Below are positions 50,713-59,297 of a DNA stretch of 64,000 nucleotides, piece by piece. The notes below the pieces were generated by a model that had not been told where the DNA came from, did no database searches, and was given only the letters and a program-made list of their open reading frames with translations. The position numbers and the translations under genes were made by a program. Source of the stretch: Anaerolineae bacterium (GTDB taxonomy: Bacteria > Chloroflexota > Anaerolineae > Promineifilales > Promineifilaceae); contig JADLAX010000035.1 in NCBI GenBank assembly GCA_020848035.1, positions 1 to 64,000 of the forward strand. Direction: 5' to 3'. Numbering within the stretch: the first letter of the stretch is position 1; each line of letters begins with the position of its first letter.

Positions 50713-51894
50713 ATGGACGAAAGTTCGACCCCCGTTGATGAAGTCAGCCAGATCAGCGAAGAATCAGCCGAACAGGAGAAGAAGCAGCGCTCTCGTCACG
50801 CTGAACGTCGCTACCGATTTGGCCCACGCCGGCGTCGCCGGTCGTTTGGGCCTGGGTGGTGGCGGGAAGCGCTGCTGGGGCTGCTGTTGGTAACGGCCGT
50901 TCTTGGCTTCATCAATCCGTTCCCGCGACTGGCGGTGGCCAGAGCCACCGCCGCCGCTCCGGCCGAACCACTACCGGTTTCTCCGCCCCTCGCGCCAGCC
51001 GAGGGTTTTTGCCTGGCCGGGGATTTTCAGGAATGGAACGGCAGCCGTACGCCGCTGCTGGACGATGGAACTGAAGGCGATCAGACGGCGGGCGACGGCC
51101 TCTACAGCCGCAGCATCACCTTTGCCGAAACGGGCCGCTACCTCTGGCGCGTGCTGCCGTGCGGGGATTGGGACCACGCCGTACCGGAACGATCGGCCTG
51201 GGTCTTTGTCACCGCCCCGGACCAGGCCATCACCTTTACCTTTCGCCCTGGTGCGGTGGACGGCCGTTTCTGGCCCAACACCTATGCGCTAACGGCCAGC
51301 GACACGCTGCCCGCCCGCCTGGTGGCCGTCGGCACTTTCCAAACGGAGCCATTTGACAATGATGACGACCAAACTGGCCTGGAACCGCTAAACAGGGACC
51401 AATTTCAGCTGGCTTACCGCATTGCTCAGCCCGGCACGTATCAGGCGTATGTGTCGGTGCAGGGGCGTGGTGAAAGTGTGGGGGCCAACGGCCGTTCCAT
51501 GGAAGCTGTTCCGCTGGAATTTACCACGCGAATGGCGTCGGAATGGGTGCTGTTTCAGTATGACGGCCGTTCCAGCCGCATCGCCATCTGGCACCAAATC
51601 CCCTGGTGGCTGGGCTGGTTAGCCTTTGAGCGCGGCGCACTCATCTTGGCCGGGCTGTCCGTGGTGGGCATCCTTGTTTTGGGCGTGCCGGTGGTGGACC
51701 GGCGTTTTATGCAGCGCCCAGAGTGGCAGCATAGCGCGGGCTGCCCCAACTGCCAGGGCGATCTGCGCCGGGTCAACCGCACCTCAACCGATTATTTGCT
51801 TGGCGTGGTCGGCGTCCCGGTGCGCCGCTACCAATGCTCCAGGTGCGGCTGGCAAGGCCGCCGCATCCACCGCCACCACCACCACCACCGCTAA
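50713..51894 (+). CDS. Two-span membrane protein with external CBM-like domain and zinc ribbon
   Basis: This 393-residue protein has a basic N-terminus (HAERRYRFGPRRRRRSFG) and a helix at about 53-68 (LLGLLLVTAVLGFINP). The external region includes a module resembling the X25/pullulanase-type beta domain (GDFQEWNG then DDGTEGDQTAGDGLY). A second helix lies at about 305-325. The cytoplasmic C-terminus has two Cys pairs (CPNC, CSRC) and a tail of histidines. The combination of an external sugar-binding-like module and an internal zinc ribbon suggests a sensor or assembly factor, but no function is known. Confidence 0.68.
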   Translation: MDESSTPVDEVSQISEESAEQEKKQRSRHAERRYRFGPRRRRRSFGPGWWREALLGLLLVTAVLGFINPFPRLAVARATAAAPAEPLPVSPPLAPAEGFCLAGDFQEWNGSRTPLLDDGTEGDQTAGDGLYSRSITFAETGRYLWRVLPCGDWDHAVPERSAWVFVTAPDQAITFTFRPGAVDGRFWPNTYALTASDTLPARLVAVGTFQTEPFDNDDDQTGLEPLNRDQFQLAYRIAQPGTYQAYVSVQGRGESVGANGRSMEAVPLEFTTRMASEWVLFQYDGRSSRIAIWHQIPWWLGWLAFERGALILAGLSVVGILVLGVPVVDRRFMQRPEWQHSAGCPNCQGDLRRVNRTSTDYLLGVVGVPVRRYQCSRCGWQGRRIHRHHHHHR

Positions 51895-51906
51895 CCCGTC
51901 AACCGC

Positions 51907-52251
51907 TTACCGCTCCCGCAACAAGTCAATCGTCTCCACCGCGTGGCGCAAATGGGGAATGACAATGCTGCCGCCCACCACCAGGGCCACGTTCAGCGCG
52001 TCCACAATTTCCTCGTCGGACCAGCCCGCCTCCACGCACTGAATCAGGTGGTAGTCGATGCAGTCATTGCAGCGCAGCACAGCCGAGGCGACCAGCCCCA
52101 GCAGCTCTTTGGTGTTGGCGGGCAGGGGACCATCGCGGTAAGCGGCCGTATCCAGGTTAAAAAAGCGCTTAATGCCCAAATGCTCCAACGACATAATGCG
52201 CTCGTTCATCCGGGCGCGGTAAGCCTCAAACTCATCTAATCGCGTAGACAT
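51907..52251 (-). CDS. AhpD/carboxymuconolactone-decarboxylase-like protein
   Basis: This 114-residue protein has the AhpD-type active site C-x2-C (VLRCNDCIDYHL, about 61-70) and following acidic helix (GWSDEEIVDALNVALVVGG). Members are peroxidase-associated thiol enzymes or decarboxylases. AAGGAG precedes ATG 52251. It converges with the upstream membrane-protein gene. Confidence 0.85.
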   Translation of the reverse strand: MSTRLDEFEAYRARMNERIMSLEHLGIKRFFNLDTAAYRDGPLPANTKELLGLVASAVLRCNDCIDYHLIQCVEAGWSDEEIVDALNVALVVGGSIVIPHLRHAVETIDLLRER

Positions 52252-52287
52252 GGGGGAAACTCCTTAAATAGGTTATCGTTTAAGCCG

Positions 52288-52350
52288 CGTGAAACGTGAA
52301 GATTTTCTCATCACGTTTCATCCCTCATCCCTCATCTTTTATCCCTCATC
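52288..52350. repeat. GTGAAACGTGA hairpin and GAGGGAT words at aminotransferase 3' end
   Basis: TGAAACGTGA faces TCACGTTTCA. Next come four ATCCCTC units, from which the minus-strand aminotransferase takes its last residues (RDEG) and its TAA stop. Confidence 0.75.
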
Positions 52351-53508
52351 CCTCGCTGCGCTGTCTGGCAGCAGCACCGCCAACGCCTCCAGCAGCACTT
52401 CCACATCCTGCGGCGTGTTGTACGCCTGGATGGAGACGCGGATGAAGTGACGGCCGTTCCACGTTATCAGCGGTACTTCAACTTTGTATGCCTGGTAGAG
52501 CGCTGCCTTGAAGGCCTCGGTGTTTTTTAGCGTGGGCAGGGGAATGGTAGCCATCTGGTGGTAGAAACCGTTGTCTGGCGGGTAAATAGGCGGCAGACCG
52601 GTTAGCTCGCCAATCTGGTGCATGGTCTGGCGGAGCAGGGTGTGGCATTGGGCGCGAACGGCCGTCCAGTTATGCGCCTCCTGGAATTGAATCGCATCCG
52701 GCACGGCCAGGTAGGCCGACAGGTCATTGGTGCCGAGCCACTGCGTATAGTCAAGGAAGTTGGAGCCAAACGTCAGCGTTCGGCCGTCGCCCCACCCCCA
52801 GCCCACCACCAGCGGCTCGATCAGCATTTGCTGGTCGGGCCGGGCATAGAGAAAGGCGGAGCCTTTGGGGCTGCACAGCCATTTGTGCGTGTTGCCAAAG
52901 TAGAAATCGGGCGCGATGGCCGTTAAATCCAGCGGCAGCTGCCCCGGCGCGTGCGCCCCATCAATGATGGTGATGATGCCCGCAGCTCGCGCCCGGCGGC
53001 AAATGTCGGCGATGGGAAAGGTGAGCGCCGTGGCCGAGGTGATGTGGCTGAGGAAGATGAACCGGGTGCGGGGCGTCACACCCTGCCAGAGCTGCTCCAC
53101 GATGGCCTCGGCCGAAGTGACCGGCAGGGCAATGGGCTGCTGCACGTAGCGGAAACCTTGCTTCTGGCTGAGGAAGTGCCACACGTTGTCGCAGGCGCCG
53201 TACTCGTGGTTGGTGGTCAGCACCTCATCGTCGGGGCCAAGCGGCAGCGAGCGGGCGACAACATTCAGGCCAAAAGTGGAGTTGGGGATAAAAACGAGGT
53301 CGCTGCCCGGCACGCCCACGTAGCGGCCAAGCTGCTCCCGGGCATAGGCCAGGTGATCCCACAATTCGTGGGAAATGAAATAAACGGGCTGGCGTTCCAG
53401 CCGCCGCTGCCACTCCTGGTAAGCGGCAAAAACGGGTTTGGGCGTGGCCCCAAACGAGCCGTGGTTCAGAAAAACAACATCGGGGTCGAGCAAAAAGTGA
53501 GTCTTCAA
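52339..53508 (-). CDS. Class V PLP-dependent aminotransferase/epimerase-like enzyme
   Basis: This protein of about 389 residues resembles isopenicillin-N-epimerase and cysteine-desulfurase-like class V enzymes: LNHGSFGATPKPV at the N-terminus, TNHEYGACDN, IDGAHAPGQLPL and the PLP-lysine segment GNTHKWLCSPKG. The start is placed at TTG 53508, which has GAGG upstream; a longer TTG start at 53556 lacks support. The family makes several amino-acid-derived transformations, and the substrate is unknown. Confidence 0.82.
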   Translation of the reverse strand: MKTHFLLDPDVVFLNHGSFGATPKPVFAAYQEWQRRLERQPVYFISHELWDHLAYAREQLGRYVGVPGSDLVFIPNSTFGLNVVARSLPLGPDDEVLTTNHEYGACDNVWHFLSQKQGFRYVQQPIALPVTSAEAIVEQLWQGVTPRTRFIFLSHITSATALTFPIADICRRARAAGIITIIDGAHAPGQLPLDLTAIAPDFYFGNTHKWLCSPKGSAFLYARPDQQMLIEPLVVGWGWGDGRTLTFGSNFLDYTQWLGTNDLSAYLAVPDAIQFQEAHNWTAVRAQCHTLLRQTMHQIGELTGLPPIYPPDNGFYHQMATIPLPTLKNTEAFKAALYQAYKVEVPLITWNGRHFIRVSIQAYNTPQDVEVLLEALAVLLPDSAARDEG

Positions 53509-53647
53509 TGAAAATACCTCGGGACAGTTTAAATTTGCCCAGAATTTTACTCTCAAAGAGCGGCGCGGTGTATGAAGATTATCGTAAGCACCCTGGCTAA
53601 TGCTTGTTGCTCTATCGCCGGAGGCTGAAGCGGTCCGGCTAGTTGTG

Positions 53648-53722
53648 GAAGCCCATTCGGGCTTCAGAAACAGGCCCTACGGGCCTTTCATCTCGTAGCC
53701 GGGGGCTTTAGCCCTCGGCTAC
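53648..53722. repeat. Triple hairpin block at the glycosyltransferase 3' end
   Basis: Three successive stems: GAAGCCC/GGGCTTC (53648-53665), AGGCCC-TAC-GGGCCT (53672-53686) and GTAGCCGGGGGCT/AGCCCTCGGCTAC (53695-53722, one mismatch). The minus-strand glycosyltransferase takes its TAA stop from the third loop. Confidence 0.75.
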
Positions 53723-54814
53723 GCCACCGGGGGGCGGGTTGACGTAGGCGTTGAGGCGTTCGACATAGCAGGCCAGGCTCATTTCTTGCTCGATGCGGCG
53801 ACGGCCGTTCCTTCCCATCTGCGCCCTCAATTCCGGCTCAGCCAACAGATGTTGGATGGCTTCCCGCAGGGCGCGGGCATCTTCCGGCGGCACGTAGAGG
53901 CCCGTTTCGCCCTCCACCACCACGTCGGTTTGGCCCGGCGTGCGCGAGCAGATTACCGCTTTGCTCATGGCCATCGCCTCCAGCAGGGCGGTAACCCCGG
54001 CCTGGAAGTTCACATCGTAGAGGGGCATTACCAGGAATTCGCTCATGGCATAGAGATCGCGCAGTTCAAACTGGGTGAAGCGCTGCACCGTCACGTTGGG
54101 CGGAATCTCCTGGCCTGCGGTGCTGTCGGCCCGTTTGGACCAGGGGCTGGCGGCGGCGATGATGACGTGCACGTTCAGCCCTTTGACCGCTTCCATTAGC
54201 GTGGGATAGTCGCGGAATTCCAGGCCAACGGCACAAATGACGGGCGTGTCGGCGGGCACCAGGGCGCGCAACTTTTCTTGGGCTGGTCCGGCCTGGTGCG
54301 GCGCAAAAAAGTCGGCATCGACCATAAACGGGGTAAAGATGACGCGCTCAGCGGGCACCTGCCAGCGCGCTTCGATGAACTGTTTTTGCCAGGTGGCATA
54401 GACAAAAAAGCGGTCGATGTGGGACTGGATTTTGAGCCGGTCGAAGAAGAGCATTTTTTTGCCGACGGAAAGGATGTGGCCGATGGAAAAGTGGAGCGGC
54501 CGTTTCCCACCACTGGCAAACTTCAGCAGCGCAGCAAAGGGAATGCCGATTTGCTCGCCATCGGTGAAGATGACGCGGTAGCGGCGGCGATTTTGGTAGC
54601 AGGCCCAGGCCAGCAGGGCGTTGGCCCCGGCCAGTTTTTCGATCAGTCGGCCGATGCGCCCCGTTTGCTGGCGGGCGGTTTGGTAGTCGAGCAGGTCGGC
54701 GTGGAAGGTGCGGGCCAGGGCGAGGTAGTCGGCCAACGGCCGTTGCCCGGCGGCAATTTGGGTGTCGATGTCGGCCGGGATGTTGCCCGACACGGTGAGC
54801 AGGACGTCGTTCAT
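53708..54814 (-). CDS. GT4-type glycosyltransferase
   Basis: This 368-residue GT-B fold protein has the C-terminal nucleotide-sugar site (EFRDYPTLMEAVKG, then FLVMPLYDVNFQAGVTALLEAMAMSKAVI) characteristic of family 4. The E-x7-E-like motif reads QAGVTALLEAMA. The last residues (GGVAEG) are encoded by a hairpin repeat. ATG 54814 overlaps the stop of the upstream glycosyltransferase (TGATG), so the two are coupled. Probably adds a sugar to an exopolysaccharide or glycolipid. Confidence 0.82.
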   Translation of the reverse strand: MNDVLLTVSGNIPADIDTQIAAGQRPLADYLALARTFHADLLDYQTARQQTGRIGRLIEKLAGANALLAWACYQNRRRYRVIFTDGEQIGIPFAALLKFASGGKRPLHFSIGHILSVGKKMLFFDRLKIQSHIDRFFVYATWQKQFIEARWQVPAERVIFTPFMVDADFFAPHQAGPAQEKLRALVPADTPVICAVGLEFRDYPTLMEAVKGLNVHVIIAAASPWSKRADSTAGQEIPPNVTVQRFTQFELRDLYAMSEFLVMPLYDVNFQAGVTALLEAMAMSKAVICSRTPGQTDVVVEGETGLYVPPEDARALREAIQHLLAEPELRAQMGRNGRRRIEQEMSLACYVERLNAYVNPPPGGVAEG

Positions 54815-55923
54815 CAGGTGTGTTTTGCCTCGTTGATTTTGGCTTTGAGCAGGGTCAGTAAGCGCACCGCGTTTGTCGGTGCGTCGTGGTCACGCTGGAT
54901 GAGCTGTTGGGCATTACGGCCGTACGCCAGCCGCTGCGCCCGGTTCAGGATGAGCTGGCGCAGCGCGGCGGTCAGCGCCTCGGTGTTGTGCGGCGGCACC
55001 AGCAGCCCGGTTTCGTCGTGCCGCACAATTTCGGGGATGGCGGCCACGTCGGTAGAAATCAGCGGCAGTCTGGCCGCGCCCGCTTCCGACAGCACCATCG
55101 GCAGGCAGTCGCCAAAGGTGGGCAGGCAGAAAATGTCGCTTTGGTGGAACAACTGCTTGAGGGCGGCGCTGTTGGGCTGCATCTGGTGGTAGACGTGCAG
55201 CCCTGGTTCGGCGGCGACGGCGTCACGGGTGACCAGGTGCAGCTCCAGGTTGGCCAGCGGCGATTCGGCACGCAGCTGGCGGAAGGCGTCCAGCAGCAGC
55301 AGCCCGCCTTTGCGCTCCAGGTTGCCCCCGACAAACAAAATTTTGACCGGGTCGGTTTCAGGGTGGGGATGGGGGGATGGGGGGGACCATTCGGCCGTAT
55401 TCACCCCTGGTGGAATCACCGTGATTTTGTCGGCGGGCACAAAATATTCATCAATCAGCCCCTGTTTGGCCCAGGTTGACCAGGTGACCAGATGGCTGGC
55501 GGCCCGGTAGCAGGAGACGTTGAGCTCATACTTCTTTTGCTCCAGCCAGGACGGCCCGGTTTCGTGTTCGTAGTACGCGCCGAGGCGGTCGTACTGCCGG
55601 GGCGTGGCGTCCAGCGACAGGATGGTGGGGATGTGGTGCAGCCATTTCTGGGCCAGGACGGCGGGCACCTGGGTATGGAAAAAGAGGCCATCCACCGGCG
55701 CTTCGCGCTGCCAGCGGGCAATGGCCTGCCGTGCCTGGAGGCCTGCCTGGACGGTCCAGTTGCTTTTGTAAACGGGGATTTTGGCCTTAAGGCCGGTGGT
55801 TTGCCAGGCGGGCAGCGCCCAGCGTGCCTTAATCTCCGGGTCGGCGGGCACGTTTTGGCGCAAATTTTCCCCGTGCGTCACGTGACCCAGGGCTTGTTCA
55901 ACGATAAATCCAACTTCGTACAT
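54814..55923 (-). CDS. GT4-type glycosyltransferase
   Basis: This 369-residue GT-B glycosyltransferase has IPPGVNTAEWSP, KILFVGGNLERKGGLLLLDA and SDIFCLPTFGDCLPMVLSEA as the family 4 donor-site pattern. It is a clear relative of the gene at 60455 (both have STDITP/SLDATP-type and VPWSTWT/VTWSTWA segments). ATG 55923 is chosen for its AGGA and MYEVGF start. Confidence 0.87.
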   Translation of the reverse strand: MYEVGFIVEQALGHVTHGENLRQNVPADPEIKARWALPAWQTTGLKAKIPVYKSNWTVQAGLQARQAIARWQREAPVDGLFFHTQVPAVLAQKWLHHIPTILSLDATPRQYDRLGAYYEHETGPSWLEQKKYELNVSCYRAASHLVTWSTWAKQGLIDEYFVPADKITVIPPGVNTAEWSPPSPHPHPETDPVKILFVGGNLERKGGLLLLDAFRQLRAESPLANLELHLVTRDAVAAEPGLHVYHQMQPNSAALKQLFHQSDIFCLPTFGDCLPMVLSEAGAARLPLISTDVAAIPEIVRHDETGLLVPPHNTEALTAALRQLILNRAQRLAYGRNAQQLIQRDHDAPTNAVRLLTLLKAKINEAKHT

Positions 55924-55998
55924 GTACCATTCCTGCCTGTGGTGTCCCAATTCGTTCAGTTTGCCTTGATTGACTTACTGTTGGCCTGACGTCTAACC

Positions 55999-57738
55999 TC
56001 AGGAATCCAGCGTCAGCCGCAGCAGGGTCACCGAGTACGGCGCAAAGGTGTACGAGACAGGACCATCTGCGATCTCCAGCGGCAGCGAGGGCGCGTTGGC
56101 GAAGTCGGGGTCCGGGCTGCTTTGGCCGTTGAAGGTGATGGTCTGGGCTTCGAGCGAGTCGCCAGTCAGCACGTCTGCCAGGCCGCCGGTGATGGTTGGG
56201 CCATTTTGCAGCTGGATGGTGGTGGTAAGCGGATCGGCCGTTTTGTTGATGGCTAAAATGGAGATGGTGTTGCCGTCGATCCGGCCGGCGTAGACGCTGA
56301 GGGTGGTATCGCCCGGCAGCGTGCTGGCGGCGGGCAGCATCTCGTCGCCAAAGCGCGACCAGAGGGTGTAGCTGTAATACTCGGGATAGGGTGCGTAGGT
56401 ATCGGCATGGAACAGGCCGTAATCGGTGCCGTTGCCTGCCTGCCCGTTGGCCAGGTTCCACTGGGCGGCGATTTGCACGCCGCTGCGCATCATTTGCCCC
56501 ACCATTTCGGCATTGTACAGGGCGTTGACCAGGCGGGTCATGAGCTGGGTGTTGTCCTGGTCCTGCACGGAGAAGAGGTTGTACTCGGTGATGGCGACGG
56601 GGATGTTACGGCCGTTCCCATACGCAGCAAACGCCGCCTGCACGTCGGCCATGACGGTAGGCCAGGTGGTGGTTGGCTCGGCCAGGGCCTCGGCCAGGGT
56701 GGTTGGGGTGGTGAAAAAGCCATAGTGATGAATGATGTAGAAATCCATTGCGTCACCAGCGGCGGCAATCACCTCGTTGCCCCAGTTGTTCCACTCATCC
56801 TGAAAGGTGATGCCCACTGCGCCAACCAAAACGGTAGGATCAACAGCTTGCATCGCGGCCCGGTATTCCAGGAACCCTTCGCGGCGCTCGCTGCCGCGGC
56901 CAATGCCGTTGACGTATTCGGTACCGTCGCAGGTCCAGACGTCTTCCCAGCCAAAGTCACATTCGGTGCCCATGCCGGGCTGGCCTGCGTACACTTCGTT
57001 GCCAATTTCAAAGTAGCGCAGGCCGAGGGGGTCGGGATTGCCGTTTTCACTGCGCAGGGTGGCCCAATCGCCCACCGTGCCCCAATCGCGGCCGCGCACA
57101 TCGACGCCAATGACGGTGTCATCGTCCACCGCGCCGTTGAAGAAGGCGACGAGGGCGGCGGCTTCCTGGGCGGTGCCGTTCATGTTGATGGTGTACATGC
57201 CTTCCAGGCCGGTAGCGCGCAGGAAGTTGAGGAAGTCGGTGGGGCGGGCGGCCCAGGGCCAGAAGCATTCGGCCGTTTCGTCGATGCCTGCCCCGCCGCG
57301 TTCGCAGGCCAGCCAGTCGTAGTAGTTGCTCCAGCTGCCGCCTGGCAGGCGGATCAGGCTGACGCCTGCGCCCAGGGTGCGGCTTTGGAACAGGTCGTTG
57401 TCCAGCCGATCTTTGCCCAGCCAGGCGGGGATGTTGGTGCCCAGCAGGAGGGGGTTTACCGGGCTGCCGTCTGCGGTCAGGTCGATGGTGATGGTGGGGA
57501 GTACGGCCGTATCCTGCGCCCCTGGTTCATTTTCAGCAGATTCGGGGGTGGGAACGGCCGTTGCCGTTGGCGGTACCTCGGTGGCTGCTTCCGGGGCAAG
57601 GGCGCGAGTGGCGGCCAGGGCCGGAACTGTCGGTACAGGATTGCTGCCGGTATCGTCACTGGCCTGCTGGCAGGCGGTAAGCCAGCTGGCCACAAACAGG
57701 CCAGCCAGGATAAAAAGAAGGTGGGGGCGATGGTTCAT
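55999..57738 (-). CDS. GH51-like (arabinofuranosidase-type) lipoprotein
   Basis: This 579-residue protein has a lipobox (WLTAC, Cys 23), a Pro/Ala/Thr linker and a TIM-barrel plus beta-sandwich layout like GH51/GH30-type enzymes. RYFEIGNEVY (about 242-251) gives the acid/base Glu and VAITEYNL (about 379-386) the nucleophile Glu. The C-terminal beta domain ends SVTLLRLTLDS. It lies within the exopolysaccharide cluster, so trimming or modification of the exported polymer is an inference. Confidence 0.8.
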   Translation of the reverse strand: MNHRPHLLFILAGLFVASWLTACQQASDDTGSNPVPTVPALAATRALAPEAATEVPPTATAVPTPESAENEPGAQDTAVLPTITIDLTADGSPVNPLLLGTNIPAWLGKDRLDNDLFQSRTLGAGVSLIRLPGGSWSNYYDWLACERGGAGIDETAECFWPWAARPTDFLNFLRATGLEGMYTINMNGTAQEAAALVAFFNGAVDDDTVIGVDVRGRDWGTVGDWATLRSENGNPDPLGLRYFEIGNEVYAGQPGMGTECDFGWEDVWTCDGTEYVNGIGRGSERREGFLEYRAAMQAVDPTVLVGAVGITFQDEWNNWGNEVIAAAGDAMDFYIIHHYGFFTTPTTLAEALAEPTTTWPTVMADVQAAFAAYGNGRNIPVAITEYNLFSVQDQDNTQLMTRLVNALYNAEMVGQMMRSGVQIAAQWNLANGQAGNGTDYGLFHADTYAPYPEYYSYTLWSRFGDEMLPAASTLPGDTTLSVYAGRIDGNTISILAINKTADPLTTTIQLQNGPTITGGLADVLTGDSLEAQTITFNGQSSPDPDFANAPSLPLEIADGPVSYTFAPYSVTLLRLTLDS

Positions 57739-57742
57739 AAGG

Positions 57743-59149
57743 TTACTCTTCCAGTTCGAAATTTAGCTCCAGGCCTTTAATGGAGAATCCGTCCCACAAC
57801 CAATTTTCAGCGCAAGACGGCCGTGGGCCAATGGTCCAGGTAAACGTGTTGGTGCCGGGTACCAACCACCCCTCGTCCAGCGGCAGCTGGAATGATTTCC
57901 AGCCGGTGGAGGAGCAGGTGCCGGGATTGTAATCATACGGATTCACCACGATCTGCGGTCCGCCGTTGATGCTGAGCAGCACCTGGCCCTGCTTGGGGCT
58001 GTGTACCTGGCCAAACAGCACCGGTTCGGCACCGATGTGCGGCAGGTCGATAGTCACCGTTTGCGATTCGCCGATAGCGCGGTCGCCGTTGGCCTGTAAA
58101 TAGACGACGTCGCTGGCGTCGAACGCTTCATAGCGGCCCACCACCGGCCCGGAAAAGCGGATGTTGTCCCAGTGGAAGGTGTAGGTGCTGTAATTGCCTT
58201 CTTTTTCCGGGGTGTAGGCATGGGTTTTAAAGACGACCAGGCCTCGCGTGAAGGGTAGTCCATCGGGCAGGGGCACAACCAGATTATCAAAGCTGCCGTC
58301 GGCTCTTTCGATGGACCAGGTGATTTGATGCCCCTCGATAAAAACGCGCATGGTGCGGCGAATGCGGCGGTCATCGTTGGCCGGATCATGGGGATAGGTG
58401 GTGCTCCAGCTCTGCAAATCGGCCGTTTCGGCGGTAATGCCTGCGGGATCGATTGCCCCGGTTCCCACCTGGATATAGCGTTTTATCTGATCATCAAATT
58501 TGAACACAATTCGGTCTTTAGGATAATTTTCATCAATCGGCAAGAACCACGGCGCAGCCCCGGTTTTTAACTCCGCTCGGGGCACAATCATCACTTCGAA
58601 CCAGCTGCGGGGGTGGTTGTCGTTGATATTGACATCAAACTCCAGAACCCCACCGTAGCTAAAATCAAACTCCTGCCTTGGCCAGAAGGCGGTTACGGAA
58701 TAACCTTCCACATCACCCATCGAGGACATCATATGATCTTTGCAAATGAAGAAACTTTCATCAGGGACGGTGCTGTTGGTGAGGTGTGAGGTGCTGACGT
58801 CATGTTGGGGCAGTGGCGAGAGGGCCGGGTCTGGCCCCATGCAGTCATGGCCGTGGTCGGCCGGATAGGTTTCGAACGGGTTGATGTGGACAGCAGGATG
58901 GGTGCGGTGGGTGACCGCATAGCCAAAGTTGCGTGGCAGCAGCGCCTGGGATGGTGCGGCTGGATCGCCGTCAAACGTTTCCTCGAAGGCCCAGGTGGCG
59001 TTGGCCGGGGTTAAGGGATTCATAACGATGGGGAGATCCACCTTATGCGTTTCGCTGGCATTGGCCGCCTGGCTCACATCGAGTTCGGATTCGCATGAGG
59101 TGAGCAGCAGAACGGCCGTTAAGGCAATCAAAAAAAGTGTGTGTTTCAA
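57743..59149 (-). CDS. Secreted lipoprotein, beta-rich, unknown function
   Basis: The 468-residue reading starts at TTG 59149 behind GGAGG and has the lipobox LLTSC. The body contains a LamG/glycan-binding-like sandwich (VLEFDVNINDNHPRSWFEVM, GLVVFKTHAYTPEKEGNYST) and a C-terminal beta domain (WKSFQLPLDEGWLVPGTNTF). No catalytic motif is evident. The next gene (GH51-like) starts four bases after its stop. Probably a polysaccharide-binding surface protein. Confidence 0.68.
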   Translation of the reverse strand: MKHTLFLIALTAVLLLTSCESELDVSQAANASETHKVDLPIVMNPLTPANATWAFEETFDGDPAAPSQALLPRNFGYAVTHRTHPAVHINPFETYPADHGHDCMGPDPALSPLPQHDVSTSHLTNSTVPDESFFICKDHMMSSMGDVEGYSVTAFWPRQEFDFSYGGVLEFDVNINDNHPRSWFEVMIVPRAELKTGAAPWFLPIDENYPKDRIVFKFDDQIKRYIQVGTGAIDPAGITAETADLQSWSTTYPHDPANDDRRIRRTMRVFIEGHQITWSIERADGSFDNLVVPLPDGLPFTRGLVVFKTHAYTPEKEGNYSTYTFHWDNIRFSGPVVGRYEAFDASDVVYLQANGDRAIGESQTVTIDLPHIGAEPVLFGQVHSPKQGQVLLSINGGPQIVVNPYDYNPGTCSSTGWKSFQLPLDEGWLVPGTNTFTWTIGPRPSCAENWLWDGFSIKGLELNFELEE

Positions 59150-59297
59150 ACGTTTTCCTCCGAGCGCCACGTTGGGTTGTTTTTTCGGTTAAATTCTGGG
59201 GATTGGGCACGGCTGCGGGTCCAATTCCAGGCAAGGTTCACACAGGCGCTGCGTATAAGCGTGCTTCGACTATAAAGCGAGCCGGTTACGAAGTTGA

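Noticed and set aside
56407-57780. Plus-strand open frame of 457 codons opposite the GH51-like gene
   Set aside because: Mirror frame of a well-supported glycosidase gene; Gly/Val/Ala-rich without motifs or ribosome-binding site.
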